Source: Ophiura sarsii
Taxonomy: Eukaryota > Echinodermata > Ophiuroidea > Amphilepidida > Ophiuridae
Assembly (NCBI GenBank): GCA_035610835.1
Contig: CM069452.1
Span: forward strand, 6,786,171 to 6,850,170
Direction: 5' to 3'
Length of the DNA: 64,000 bases
The notes beneath the pieces were generated by a model, which did no database searches, was not told the DNA's origin, and was given only the letters and a program-made list of their open reading frames with translations. Below, one piece after another: positions 1-13,500 of this stretch. A program made the position numbers and the translations under genes. How positions within the stretch are numbered: position 1 is the first letter of the stretch; the number at the start of each line of letters is the position of its first letter.

Positions 1-193
1 TTATTTCACCGATTTCTTCGTAACCACTTTTCGCGGTAATTCGATGTTATTTCACCGATTTCTTCGTAATTATACTGATTTGGAATTTCAGTATGGTAAT
101 CAGAAAAATATGATCTTTCATATGATATGAAAATCGCCATATGTTTGAGAAAAATCTGTGTTATGAAAATGTGATCGGGTCATCTACCTTTAA
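1..193. mobile_element. TTAA-type MITE, right part only (cut by window edge)
   Basis: The stretch ends in ATGTGATCGGGTCATCTACC followed by TTTAA. It matches, with scattered differences, the right half of a complete element at 29981-30345, including the internal palindromic TTCATATGATATGAAAAT block. The complete copy has perfect inverted ends next to TTAA, which suggests TTAA target duplication (piggyBac- or Kolobok-like). The left end of this copy lies outside the window. No coding capacity is seen. Confidence 0.8.
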
Positions 194-198
194 CATAA

Positions 199-236
199 AC
201 TACCATAATACCGCCATAACTACCATAATACCGCCA
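199..236. repeat. 20-bp tandem duplication
   Basis: Two near-identical copies of AACTACCATAATACCGCCAT lie directly beside the end of the MITE. The rest of 240-531 holds no feature I can support. Confidence 0.7.
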
Positions 237-531
237 ACCCAGAGAAGATATTGAATTTAATTGATTTTGTTTTGTATTTGTTGCATCTTTTAATGACAGC
301 TCAGTAAAGTAAAAATTGTTTATTATGTATGTGTATTTATGATTTTTGTACCATGTAGTATGAAGGGCCAGAGGCCTATAGGCCTATATACAATAAATAA
401 AATGAATGAAAACAAATGAATGTATGAATATCGCCAACCCAAAGACAAGATGGTATTGTATTCGGCCATTGTATTGCGTGATGATGTAAGGCAATAGCCT
501 GAACATTACACCTGTCAGTAACATGACTAAC

Positions 532-708
532 CTGGTAGGAAGCATTCTCCACCGCAATCCTGGTAGCGACTCTCTGTCTCTGGGTCAATGTCGCTGTTAT
601 AGAATGGTTCACAGTAGCCGCATACATCTTCTAACCAGCCACCGTCACACACACCGCGGCAGTCGATACGGTTGTCGTTGAAAGTTGCAGCTTTGCCGGT
701 ATCTCCAC
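532..708 (-). CDS. Giant secreted repeat protein, exon 4 (Cys-rich)
   Basis: Acceptor TTCGGTAG precedes GTGGAGATACC. Its phase matches the single G left by exon 3. The exon encodes about 59 residues with the pattern IDCRGVC...DVCGYC...QDCGGEC, continuing the Cys-rich repeats of exon 3. It ends at CTACCAG followed by GTTAGT, a usable donor that keeps phase 1, so the exon is phase 1-1 like exon 3. Reading on instead meets TAG immediately after (..CFLPG stop), so this could also be the true C terminus. I favour the donor because of the phase symmetry; further exons would lie left of the window. Confidence 0.75.
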
Positions 709-903
709 CTACCGAAGAGAGCAAGTGAAATTATTAAGATATAGCTAAGCTGAAATTGAATATGATTGTCTTGTATATTAAGTAACAAAATAAGGAAGTA
801 CCTCTCTATCCCCTTAAAAGTCTGAGGCTTCTTTCCAACAGCCATCCTTTACCATGGGAATGAAATATCCAAATAAGGTTTTGTTACGTTTCCTAAAACT
901 TAC

Positions 904-1197
904 CGACACATTCCCCGCAATCATCGTAACCGGCCGTACCGTTACAGACACCGTTACAATCCCATGTTACTCTGTAGCCAGCACTAGACCAGCACACACC
1001 GCATCTGTCCTGTCCGAAACTTGCTGATCTTCCCGTAGTTCCCGACACGCAGTAGTTACAGTCGTTGTACACGGCGTCTCCGTTACACATCCCAGCGCAG
1101 TCCCTGGTGGAGCTTCCACCACATGTCCCGTCGCAGGCGTATGTTGTATCGCCATTACAGACTCCTGCACAATCTACTATGCCGAAACAGGTTTCGT
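904..1197 (-). CDS. Giant secreted repeat protein, exon 3 (Cys-rich module)
   Basis: Acceptor TTGACTTTTCAG is followed by ACGAAACC, and the exon ends before GTAAGTTTTAG. It is 294 bp, phase 1-1. The 98 codons carry repeated DCxGxCNG and DDCGEC motifs, for example DCAGVCNGDT, DCNGVCNGTA and YDDCGECVG. Their spacing resembles Cys-rich repeats of many invertebrate extracellular proteins. It is therefore probably a disulphide-rich secreted domain attached to the helical repeat array. Ligand and function are unknown. Two long alternative-frame ORFs over this exon are shadows. Confidence 0.85.
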
Positions 1198-1584
1198 CTG
1201 AAAAGTCAATTAAAAGAATACGCCAGATTGCGATAAAGAAATATCATCAAAAGATTAAGAGACATTACATCTTGGCATTACAAAAGGCTATGAAATAAAC
1301 AATTCGTCGGATTAATACCCTTCTTTTTCACTAGTTGCTTACCAATTCTCAATCACAATTGATCATTCAGTGGAAATGGGAACTTTCCACTCGTGTGCAT
1401 AGCTAAAGACACCAAATTTAGTTAACATCGCCTATGTTTCCTCTGAGTCTGGGCTATGACAATTTGAAATTTTGAAAGGTAATCTCAACCTGAGACAAAT
1501 AATCGCGCATTGTTATGATGGAACAACTACAGAAAACATTCAGTTTTCTTATTTTAATCTACCAAAAGTTAATCGTATTCTTAC

Positions 1585-4500
1585 CGGTGTCGTAAGAATC
1601 CTCCCCGTTGCTGATGTCAATAAATTCAATACAGAATGCCTGCGCAGACCAGTAACCAGTAGCCAAGTAAATGGGACTATTCCCGTTGAAGTCTAACCCT
1701 TGGGCATAAAGTAACTGCACCATGCTTGTGAGTCCTTCGTTACATGCTGTAACATCACTGACCATAGTATAGATTCTTGCAATCAATGCGGCTTTGAGAT
1801 CTTCCATGGCGCCATTGTTGCGGTTCTCCAGTGCGTTCGTCAATGCTGTACACATCGCAGGTGAATCCTCATAACCAAAGAATGATGCTGCCGCCAACCA
1901 CGTGCTGTTCAGTTGCTGGTTATAAGCATATGCTACAACGGGCTCATCATAGTAATTATCAGGCTTATTGTACTCGTAAACCGCGTCCCAATCAGTGCAG
2001 ATTTCAGCGGCTATTTCAATACCTAAGACCATCCAATGTTGGAGCACCTCGTCAACCAGAGTAGATGGGCTAAATTCAGAATTGATTAAGGTCTCGGTTG
2101 CCGGGCAGACAGTGTTGTACTCTTCCCAGACGGGGTAGTGTACGAGAGGTAACAGTACTTTCAGGAACTCACGGCCTACGTCCAGATCTCGTAGAGACAC
2201 TGGGTGAGGATTCTCGTTGTCATCAAAGAGTGGTACTAAGACATGACGGCAAGTAGAAGAAATGTTGTAGAGATCCTCCCCCTTGACAGCTTCACACATA
2301 GCTCCGAGACTCACATTGAAGGTGACGTTAGCAGGAATTGCATAAAGAACGCTGCCAAACTGGTCACATAACACTGTCATTGTATCCATTATGGTATTAT
2401 CTGAGCTGTACATCAAGCCAACAAAGGGAATGGCCATCTCAATGATGAGAGTGGGAAGAATCTCCGCCGGATTTGAAACCGTTGTAAGATTAATTGCCGG
2501 TAATTGAACATCGGAACCACCTGCAAACGAAGTCACAATATGCTCACAAAAGCTTTGATGTGTTTCATAACCAGTGATATTTGTAAAACTTATTTCAGTC
2601 GACAGAAATTGTACTCCGACGTCTAGAAGTTGGGTACATGTGGTGGAATCATGAAGCATCCCAAAAGCTGTTGAAGTGATTGAAGATGAGACGTTACGCA
2701 GGAACTCCTTGTGATCTTCAGTTGACGTGTTGTTTAAGTGTTGACATACTAAATCGTGAGACGTTGGATCTGGAAGATTGGCAAATAAGATTTCAATGAT
2801 TTGTTCTAGTGATGATATGATGTCCGATAGTGCTTCTCGATCCGTCGATGCACAGATATCAGACAAATACTCGCTCATTGCTGTATATATCAAAGACTCT
2901 GAAGCTGTGTAAATGAAATCTACAACCTGGTCATGCTCGGCAGTTATGAACTCAATTGATGCATCACAAACGTCGTATGGATTAGAGATATCGCTTAATC
3001 CGAACCGTACATGCATGAGATGGATAATCTCAGAGAATGTGCTCTCGAAACACGTCACACATGGTTCCCAGCCTGATTCCGGAGTGGCTGGAGAAGTAGA
3101 AGGTTTGGCTGGAGATGTAGAAGGTTTGACAGACGGATGCACATCTGTGCGTGTCGCATTGGCGATAGCCTCTATATGAGGATCTATGATTGACACACAG
3201 GTTGCAAAGAAGATCTTAGGTGGCAGCTCGTGAATGACATCACAGATATGAGTATTAAACATTGCCATAGTCTGATTGGTAGCGGTTCTGTCATTCCGAA
3301 TAGTATCGCAGGTAAATCTGGTAACGTTTTGAAGGTTTGCAGCATGATAAATAATCCCAGCAAATTGAGAAATATGTACCAATGGATTTTTATTAGTGTC
3401 AAAGGCAATGTTGGATATCGAAGAAGTATTGCGATTAAATTCTTCAATGAAAAACTCGCAAATGTGTTGGTTGGATGAAAATTGTAGAAGTTGACGAATA
3501 ATTTCTACATTAAACTCGCTCTCCAATACATCCAGCAATCCTGTGCACATGCGGACATCTTGCGTCATTAGCACCACGTTCTGCGTCATACGGTGAACAG
3601 TTTTATTCAACATGAATTTGTGTTCCGCGCTGCTGTTGCTTACAAGATGAGTAACATTCTCACAGAGTGCATCACTGTTTTCGTATTGCCCTAGATATGC
3701 AAATACAACACCAAGCAGGTGAAAAGGATCTATCGGCTCAAATCCAATATGACTTTCTTCGTCAAACTTTTGTTCAATGTCATCTTTAAGATATCCTTGG
3801 GCCATTCCAGTGACAATAGGACGTGGCGTTGTGAATGAAGCGACTGCTCTCTTCTCCCTCCAGTGATCCGAAATGGTCTCATCATCATCTTCGTCATCAT
3901 CAACACTCCAGGAGGTATGTTCATCTGTTCGGCCGTAGCAAAGCCATGGTGTTATCTCGGCTAGTTCCCAGATTGTCTGATTAAGTACTTCATCTATTAG
4001 ATGTGCCATTGTGACTGTGTTGTTGTAGTATATCGACGTAGTGACGTTACACACACCTTGAGATGTTGATAGGTCCAAGCCAAACACGTCATGCAACATC
4101 AGAAGGACACTCTCTATATCAGGAGTCGTGCCATTGCCTTGACTATTCTTCCTGCTTAAGAGAATTTGGGAAGCAGTGTCATAAAGCCATTTATAAACCG
4201 GCAGCCAATCAGTTTCACCTGAGTCATTCAGATCAAATATTTCATCTAATACAGAGGAGACGGTTTCCACGCATCCTTGCACGAAAAACGTCGGTGGCAG
4301 TTTTGTGATCAATTTACACATAGACACATCCAGTGCGTCCCCAGCGGCGTAGCTTACGGCGTCGCAAGTATTGCCGATAACATCTAATACAGAGTCGGCT
4401 TGGTAAAATCGTTGAATAAGGTCGGCAATTTCTAGCGACATATTAACGGAATCTGTTTCATTAGACCATCGGTCAGTGGTTGTGTTACCAATCATCATAC

Positions 4501-7500
4501 TCATAATGAGCGACATATTCATGAATGAGGTGGGTTGTTGATTAAATCCGTTCAATAAACCTCGGCACATTTCGTCATTGCTAGGTAGTCCTACAAGTCG
4601 ACTGATGGCTTGTATATTCATTGCACTGTCAGCTGCATCTAACATACCACTACATGCGCTAAATGTAGTGTCTGATGCAAAGAGATGCAACTTAGTCTTG
4701 ATCCTTTCAATCCATTCCCCCAATTCTCGCATGTCGCCATTGTTCATCTGAACTGCCGATACGATAGATGTCATATCGTCACACATAGCATCGCTGTTTT
4801 CGTATTCTCCTAAACCGGCAAATAGTGGACCAAGAAGGCTGAGAAGATCAAATCCGCCGTCAATAGATTGTCCGTCTGTAAATGGTTGCGTTGTCGCCTG
4901 CATCAAATCACGTATGTCTATCGTATCATTCCAAAGCGGAACGTCAGATGTTTTCCCGTAGCAAAACCAAGGTGACATATGTATAAGTTCCACAAGAGTT
5001 TCTTCTAGGACTTCATCAACAAGTTGATCTACAGATACTTGGCCACTTTGTAGGAATGACGAAATATATGAAATCTCTCGGAGAGTAGCATTCAGTGTTT
5101 GATCAGCTAGTTCAAAATACGGGACTGGTAGTTTGTTGATAAAACCACATAGAGGAACTTCTATGGTGCCATTGGTCATATGAGTCACGGTGTCGCAGGC
5201 AATACCGAGAACATCTCGAAGATTTTCCGCTCGATAGATTCGTTCAACGAAGGTGATGATTTCGTCCAAAGAATCAATGGAATCCACTTCATGACGCCAT
5301 CCGCTATTTGATGTGTTATGACTCATCCTGAAGAGCGACATTATCCCTTGTAAGATATGCTGTTGACTGATGAGTCCATTGACTAATCCTTGGCATATCT
5401 CGTCATTGCCAGGTATTCCTAACAATCTACGGATGACTCGTAGATCAAAATCACTCTCAACCGCATCCAGTATTCCTGAGCATGTGTCGGGATCTGCTAA
5501 AATGAGAGGCAAATTGTTTCTGATCCTGTATATCCATTCATCTAATGTTTCCTGATCCCCACTTGGCTGAATACCCGATACAATGGATGTTATATCTTCA
5601 CATAAATCATCGATGTTAGCGTATTCTCCTAAACTTGTTGAAATGACGCTTAGAGGTTTTAGAAGATCAAATCCACCCATCCAGTCTGTCATAGGTTGCG
5701 ATGTTGCCCCAATCCAATCACTAGCCTCCATCCTATCACTGCTATAGTCTATGGTTTCATTCCAAACTCCTAACGGAACCCCATAGCAAAGCCATGGTGA
5801 CATGATTGCTAGTTCTCTGAGAGTCTCGTCCAGGACTAGGTCAGCAAGTTGGTTGACGGAGAAGGTATTGCCTATCAATAATGCGCGATGAGTAACCTCT
5901 CTCAAGGTACCGTTTAGGATTTGTTCAATAAGTTGATCCAGAGGAAAGATGTCATCTATGTACTGTAGTGCTGACATATGTGCTAAATCTCTTAGAATCA
6001 TGTTCACCATGTTCAGCATTTGGTTAACAAATTGATCTACAAATTGATGTACAGAGAGTATCACGCCGTCTATGTACTGTAGTGGAGACAATTGTCCTAG
6101 TTCTCTTATAGTCTCGTTGAGCAATTGGTCAACCAATTGTCCTATATCCATCATGTCGCTAAAGTGCTGTAATGGTGACATGTGTGCTAGTTCTTGTAAT
6201 TCCTGGAGAGTCCCATTAATCATTTGTTCAACATGTTCAAAGAGTTGACCTACAACAATTTTGCCATCACCACTATTCAGATCTGGAAACATGTAGGCAA
6301 GTGCTTGTCGAATCTCGTTTAGCATTTGATCAACACGTTGCTCCAAGGAAATAAGGTCGCTGTACAACAACATTGCGGTGGCGTCACAAACTTCCCCTGG
6401 TGCGGTTTCAACGTTAAAACCAAACATATCTTCAAGAAGTCTTAGTATATGTTGCGGAGACAACATATCTTCAACACTATCCATGTCCCACCAGGTGAGA
6501 ATCCAGGTGGATACCTTGTTCAGCAGATCAGACGGACTTGGCAAACTTGGCCATTCCATCGACGTAAGCCAATCAAAACTAATGCCTTCTTGAATTCCAG
6601 ATTTAATGGCTTGCGTACATCCCGCTACAAATAACGGAACAGGAGCGTTAGCAATAAGACTGCACATGGGAATAGCGCCCCCGGTGATTGTGTTGATAGT
6701 GTTGCATCCATTGCTGACAACATCTAGCAAACGGTCGGCTCGGTACGATCGTCCGAGGAATTTAATTATTTCTATGGAATGATTAACATCTTCTGTAGAT
6801 TCTTCTTGGTTCTCTGTACTGCTGCTGCCACTGAAGGCTACCACCACGACTTCACATAGTTGTTCTTTACTAGTCAACCCCATGATTTGATAGATCATCT
6901 GTAGATTAACCTCATGTTCAACGACATTTAAAAATCCAACGCATGCGTTAAAATCATGTGTTGCAAACAGCATGTTGTTCTTTATTCTTTCTACATATTC
7001 ATCCAACTCGTTATCCAACTCGCCATTAACAACAGACGTGATGTCTTCACACAGCGTATCACTATCTTCATATTCGCCTAAGTATGTAAATATAGCCCCT
7101 ATAAGATCAAATGGATCAGAAATACCGTCATCAGAAGGCAGATTATCATTCAACCATGGGTTAACGGTTGTAAAGGGTCGGGCAGTCGCTCGAATCAAGT
7201 TGCCAAACTCCGTCATGTTATTCCATGCGGGATTTCCAGTTGTTCTCCCGTAGCACAACCAAGGTGAAATATATGCCACTTCCAGAAGTACATTACCAAG
7301 TGCTTGATCTACTATCCGCGCCACTGTGACGTCATTCTGGTACAAAACAGATGCTGTTGCGTTACACACACTTGCTGGTGCAGACATAATGTCAATACCG
7401 AATACATCTCTTAATAATGTCAAGATGCCATCCATTGAAAACATACTGTCATTTCTATGATTCTCCCACCAGGATAACATTGATGCATACATGTCAACTA

Positions 7501-10500
7501 GCCATTTAGACGGATTCAACCAAGTTGGCAATTGCAACTCAGGCCACTCTAGCATCGGCCTTTCTAACCATGATAGCCAATCTGTGTTATCTAGAAATAG
7601 AAGTTCCTCAAGAACACTATAAAAGGTTTCCTTACATCCTTCGACGAAATACTGCGGTGGAAGATCGAAAATCGTACCACAAACGGAGACGTTTTCAAAT
7701 TCTAACATGCCGCCGGTAACGTGGTTCATCACATTACACCCAGTGCTCATAGCATTCTGAAGGTTACCAGCATGATAAACATGTCCGATAAATGTCATGA
7801 TATCTCGGAATGAATATTCACTATCTGAGCTGCTTCTGTTTAAATAGAAGGACGTGTTTGACTGTAGTTGATCACTGAATCCTTCCATCAAAGCTCCACA
7901 TATTTCTTCATTACTAGAAAGTCCTGCATACTGGAAGATGGTCTCGTCACGTATCTGTCCCTCAACTGCATTCAACAGACCCACACATGCGTCGAGATCT
8001 TGTGATATAAACTTCATATTGTTCTTTATTCTTCCAACAATTTCATTCAAATCATCACTTGTAGTGTTGTTTTGGGTTACGACAGACGTAATGTCTTCAC
8101 ACAGTGCGTCTATGTCTTCATATTCTCCTAAATAGGTCATTACAACACCTAAGAGGTCAAATAGGTCGAAGCTATCGTCATCCGATGATTCATCATTGAA
8201 CCATGGCAGTGTGGTTGTGAAAGGTTGGGCTGTAGCCTTAAGCCAATCGCCTAATCCAGACGCCTGGTCAGCTCTTCCGTAGCAAAGCCATGGTGATACG
8301 TATGCTAATTCCATAAGAGACTCATCTAGTACCATATCAACGAGCTGCTCCATTGTGATCATAGTAAGGGCTTCGTTGTACACAACTGAGGCGGTGGCGT
8401 TACAAACATCTTCGGCCACGTGGAATCCGAGCATATTATAAAAATATTCAAGGATGTTCATTGTAGAGAATGTGTCTCCCAAATCAAAGTTATTCCACCA
8501 AGAGAGCAACGGTGTTGTTATCATATCTGTAAGGTATTCGACAACACTATCCCAGCTTGGTAGCTGTATCCACGATAGAATATCAACATCTCCGGTGAGT
8601 ATTGAGGTAACGCCTTCCGTGCATCCTGCTACGAAGTACTCAGTTGGCAGATTATACCTGATATCACATGTAGACATATTTCCAGGAAGACCGCCAGATA
8701 TCATGTCCATAGCATTGCACACAGAGATCGTAGAGTGTTTTTTGAATTTGTCAATCAACATCTCACACATAGCGCCACTTCCTTCATATTGATTCATAAA
8801 GCCAAAACTCATTTGACTCACAACTTCATTTAACATCCCAACACATGTGTTGACATCCTGTGTTGCCGCCATCAAATTGTTCTTTACTCTCTCCACAATT
8901 ACATCCAAGTCGTCATTCGTTGCATTGCCTTCGGTCACAACAGATGTGATGTCTTCACACATAGCGTCAATATCCTCATATTCTCCTAGATAGGTAATTA
9001 TGGTACCTAGAAGGTCAATCGGATCGAAACCATCCTCTAATGAAGGAAGGGCGTTTGTAAAAGGTTGCGCTGTTGCCTGAATCCAATCGCCAAAATCATT
9101 CGTCTCTTCTGATCTTCCGTAGCAAAGCGAAGGTGATATGTATGCTAATTCCCTAAGGGACTCATCTAGCGCTATATCAACGAGTTGCTCAACAGTGATC
9201 ATCATGAGACCTTCATTGTACACAATTGAAGCAGTGGCATTGCAAACATCTTGGACCACGTTGAATCCAATCATATTCTGAAGAAGATCCAAGATGGACC
9301 AGAGAGAGAACCTGTCTTCATCATGGTCGGTTAACCAGGACAGAACTGGAGTTACGATATCTTTTATTTGTCTGAAAGTGCTAAACCAGCTTGGCAGTTG
9401 TAACCAAGAAAACATGCTGTCATCTCCGTCAAGCATTGACGAAATGCTTTCCACGCACTCTGCTACGAAGAATTCAGGTGGCAGATTAGATTTGATATCA
9501 CAAATAGACATACTTCCGAAAAATCCACCGATCGTCATATCCACAATCTCGCATGTAGATGGCATAGAGTGGTTTTTGAGCTGTGCAATTAAACTGTGGC
9601 ATATAATTTCACTTCCAGGATATTGGGATATCAAGTCCAAACTTATCTGACTCTCAACGGCATCAAAAATTCCAACGCATGTATCCAAATCATGTGTTGC
9701 ATACATCAAATTACTCTTTATTCTCAGCACAATTTCATCCAACTCGTCATTCGTTGCGTTGCCTTCGGACACAGCAGATGTAATTTTCTCACATAGTGCA
9801 TCACTATCTTCATATTCTCCTAAATATATTAGTACGGCACCTAAGAGGTCAAATGGATCCAAATCATCGTCATGTGACGGTCTGTCGGCAGCCCATGGGT
9901 GAGATGTCGTAAAAGGTGGTACTGTTCTTTCTTGCCAGTCGTCGGTCTCACCCATTCTTCTGTAACAGAGTCCTGGGAATGCATAAGCTAATTCACGGAG
10001 AGTCTCATTCAAGAATACATCCAGTAGTTTGTCCACCATTAAATCATCGCTGTAAATAATCAACGCTGTTGCGTTACAGACGCTTTCAGGTACATTCGCG
10101 ATGTCGAATTCAAATACGTCTAGCAACATCAGGATCTTTTTCAATTGAAGTATCATTCCATTTCCGCCGTGATCCCACAAATCCGTCAGTTGTGTTAGGA
10201 TCTCCGTAACTCGTGCCATTATTCCATCTCCACCACTATTCCGTAAATCTGTTAGCAGCATGACGATTTTCCGGATTCGTACCATCATTCCATCGCCACC
10301 ACTACTCAACAAATGTTTAAGTTGCATGATTATCTCCTTAAATTTCATCATTCCATCTCTCCAAGTATTCAACATATCGTTTACAAACATCATAATGTCT
10401 TTCAATGATAACATATCTACTTGACCAACAATATTCCACCAGGAGAAGATTGGTTCTAAAATATCTGAAAACGGCTTTAACCAGTCTGGTAACCAATGTG

Positions 10501-13500
10501 GCATGGTGGGGCGATCTGGTGGACCCGAGTCCAGTATTCCCTCCAACAAAGTAGTAATAGTCTCCACACAGCCTGCGGCGAAAAACGACGGCGGAAGATG
10601 CGGAATCACGCTACACATACCGATGCTCAATTTGCCACCGCTTACATGGTACATGTTTCGACACACAGTCGTCATTACGTTTGTATCGATACCGTCTGAG
10701 TGGTACAGACGTCCAAAAAGTTGAGCCATTTCTCTCAGTGGATTTACACCATCCTTATCGTCCATTTCCTCATCGGAAGTGTCGTTATTGAAGAAGAAGA
10801 ACTTTTCATTATCTGCTTTATCGTGTCCAGTGAATCCTTCAACTACGATGTCACACATTTGTTCTCTGCTATGGACCCCGACAGATTGATAGAGTAATTC
10901 TAAATTCATCTTCCTCTCAACCGCTTCTAGAACTCCAATACAGGTCACATTATCTTCTAACGCGAACAGCAGGTTATATTTCAGCATGTCAACAACTTGA
11001 TCCAAATTATGCGCCATGCCATTGGCAACGATGTCTGTAATATCTACGCAGAGTGAATCACTGTCGTGATAGTCGCCTAAGTAGGCGAACACAACACCAA
11101 GGATATCGAACGGATCCATGACACGATCTGTATGAGATGATCGATCGGTGACCCATTGGTGGGATTTTGACGGCAAAGGCGATTCTGTGCCACTTTCCCA
11201 TTCTGAATCATAATCTGACATATAATCATAGTTAGACATAGCTTGTTGTCCATAGCAAAGCCAGGGAGACATAGAGGCCATGTCTCTTAAAAACTTGTCA
11301 AGGACTTCATCTACCAGATGCTCAAATGTAACGTGGTCGTTGTACAAAACTGAGGTAGCTGCGTTGCACAGATTTTGTACTGGTCTCGTCGGAAATCCAG
11401 GTCCAAATATCTTCTCTAATATCTCGAAGAAACCTTCCATTGGAAAACGTTCTTCTTTGAGAAAATCATACCACCAATTAAGCACAGAGAAATCTATATC
11501 GTTCAGCCAATCTAGATTGTTGAACCAATGTGGACCCTTAAACACATCATCATCATCATATAGTGCCTTGCATAATTTGCCGAGATTTTTGTGTCTATGC
11601 ATATGATCTTGATCATCAGCATCATCAAACCAGGAATCCATATCCCATACAGTTTCACACATTTCTTCTGATCGAGGTCCAAGGAATGATTCTATATCTC
11701 CGTCTTGGCCAAATATATCACAAGTTGTGTTTAATAGCTCGTGCATGTTCTTTGTGTTGTTTAAATGTCCCAGTACTTTGAGAAGTTCTTCAATAAACGA
11801 AGACACCAGCTCCTGTTCTTCATCTTGACCGTCTTCTACAGGTGGTAAGGCAGTTGTGAAAAACCAAGATTTCTCATCATCGTAGTCATCTGATCTGTTA
11901 TAGAAGTTATCTCGGAAAACACTGAGATAAATGATTTCATTAAAGTGTACAGCGTTAAAGATATCGGTAACCCGTTGACATAACATTTTATTTCCTGAGA
12001 AGCCAAACAAGTTGGCGAAATCTTCATCTCCTTCGTCTTGATCTTTGAGAATGTGCGTAAGAAGTCCAGTGCAAAACGAGGCATCGTGTAATGCATGGAA
12101 GGTTTGTTTAGTTGCATTGCCAATATATTTTCCCATATCGTTGTGGTTCCTGGAGGCATTCAAAATGACGTCATGACAAATATGATACCCGCTTAGATAC
12201 TCAAACATATCTCCAAAAACGTGGAATGTATCTTTATCCATCATACTAGGGATATCAGGATGATCGCTGGACATCATACACATTGTCGGGGCTCCGTGTG
12301 CAAGATACCGGAAGGAGTCATTCAGAGCTCGAACAATCATAGAATCAAAATTGTAACTCTCGTCATAAACACCTTTCTCAAATTTCTCACACCATCCACG
12401 TGGTCCGTCTCCGCGTGCAAATCCCCATGAGAAAAGGTCGTTCAAAAGTTCAGGTAAATGTAGAATAGAGAAATCGTCACTGAGCAGAAGTTCAATCCAT
12501 CTCGGAACATTGAAAAATGCAAAGTTGTCTAACAAATCTAGTAAAAGATGCTCCCATTGCCAGAAACTGCCTCTGGAGCCATCCAATACAGAGGATACTA
12601 CTTCCACACAACCTGCGACGAAGTACTGAGGAGGTAAATGAGATAGGATACTACAGATGCCATCATCTGTCCCGTTCTTTATCGTGTAGCATGTCGTGCT
12701 GATAGCATCTGGTAGACTACCGGCATTATAAATAAGTCCAGCCAATTTGAAGATTTCCTCTAATTTACCAGCATTCATACCGTCGCCAATATGGGATGAC
12801 ATAATGAATGACATATCGATGTCTGGAGTGGACTCTGGTTCAAATTCTTCCACCAAAGCTTGGCAGATTTCACCATTGCTTGTGACTCCTGCGAATTGGT
12901 GTAGAATCGCTAGGTCAAATTCAGTCTCAACCGCGTCCAAAATCCCAATGCATGTGTCGGTATCCTCTAGAGCAATAAGAAGATTGTATTTAAATATATC
13001 GATTATTTCCTCCAAATCATCTGAATTGTCGTCCTCTGCGCCTACAATGTGTGTAATATTTCCACACATCGCGTCCACGTTGTCATACCCTCCAAGATAT
13101 GTCATCACTGCACCTAGTACATCTACAGGACTGAAGGTATCGTAAGGTGTAGTTGGTGCCTCAGTTCCCTCCTGCCATTCTTCGTCTTCGCGGTCTTGAT
13201 TCATCCTTTTGATGGAAGGTTGGTCATAGCAGAGCATTGGGGACATACGAGCCAGTCCTCGCAGCGTCTTGTCAAGCATGCTGTCTACCAATATCGGAAT
13301 GGTGATATTATCGTCGTACACGACAGAAGCAGCAACGTGACACAGTCCCTCGACTGGTTTTGAAACGTCTAATTTCCACAAACGTATCAAGGACTTCGGA
13401 ATTCGATCAATGAAATGTTCCAGAAACGATGTGTCGAAGATATGAGAATACCAGTCTGACAGAGGAATCGATGGCCACAGATCCCAGACACTGGGTTCAA

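Noticed and set aside
967..1170. 67-codon minus-strand ORF over exon 3
   Set aside because: Different frame from the Cys-rich exon, whose phases fit both neighbours; this frame has no supporting splice sites.
12747..13145. Plus-strand ORFs of 60-132 codons across 1600-14500, such as 12747-13145, 14124-14498 and 9294-9650
   Set aside because: They lie antisense to the giant exon, repeat wherever its repeats do and show no splice sites or motifs. They are shadows of the real minus-strand frame.
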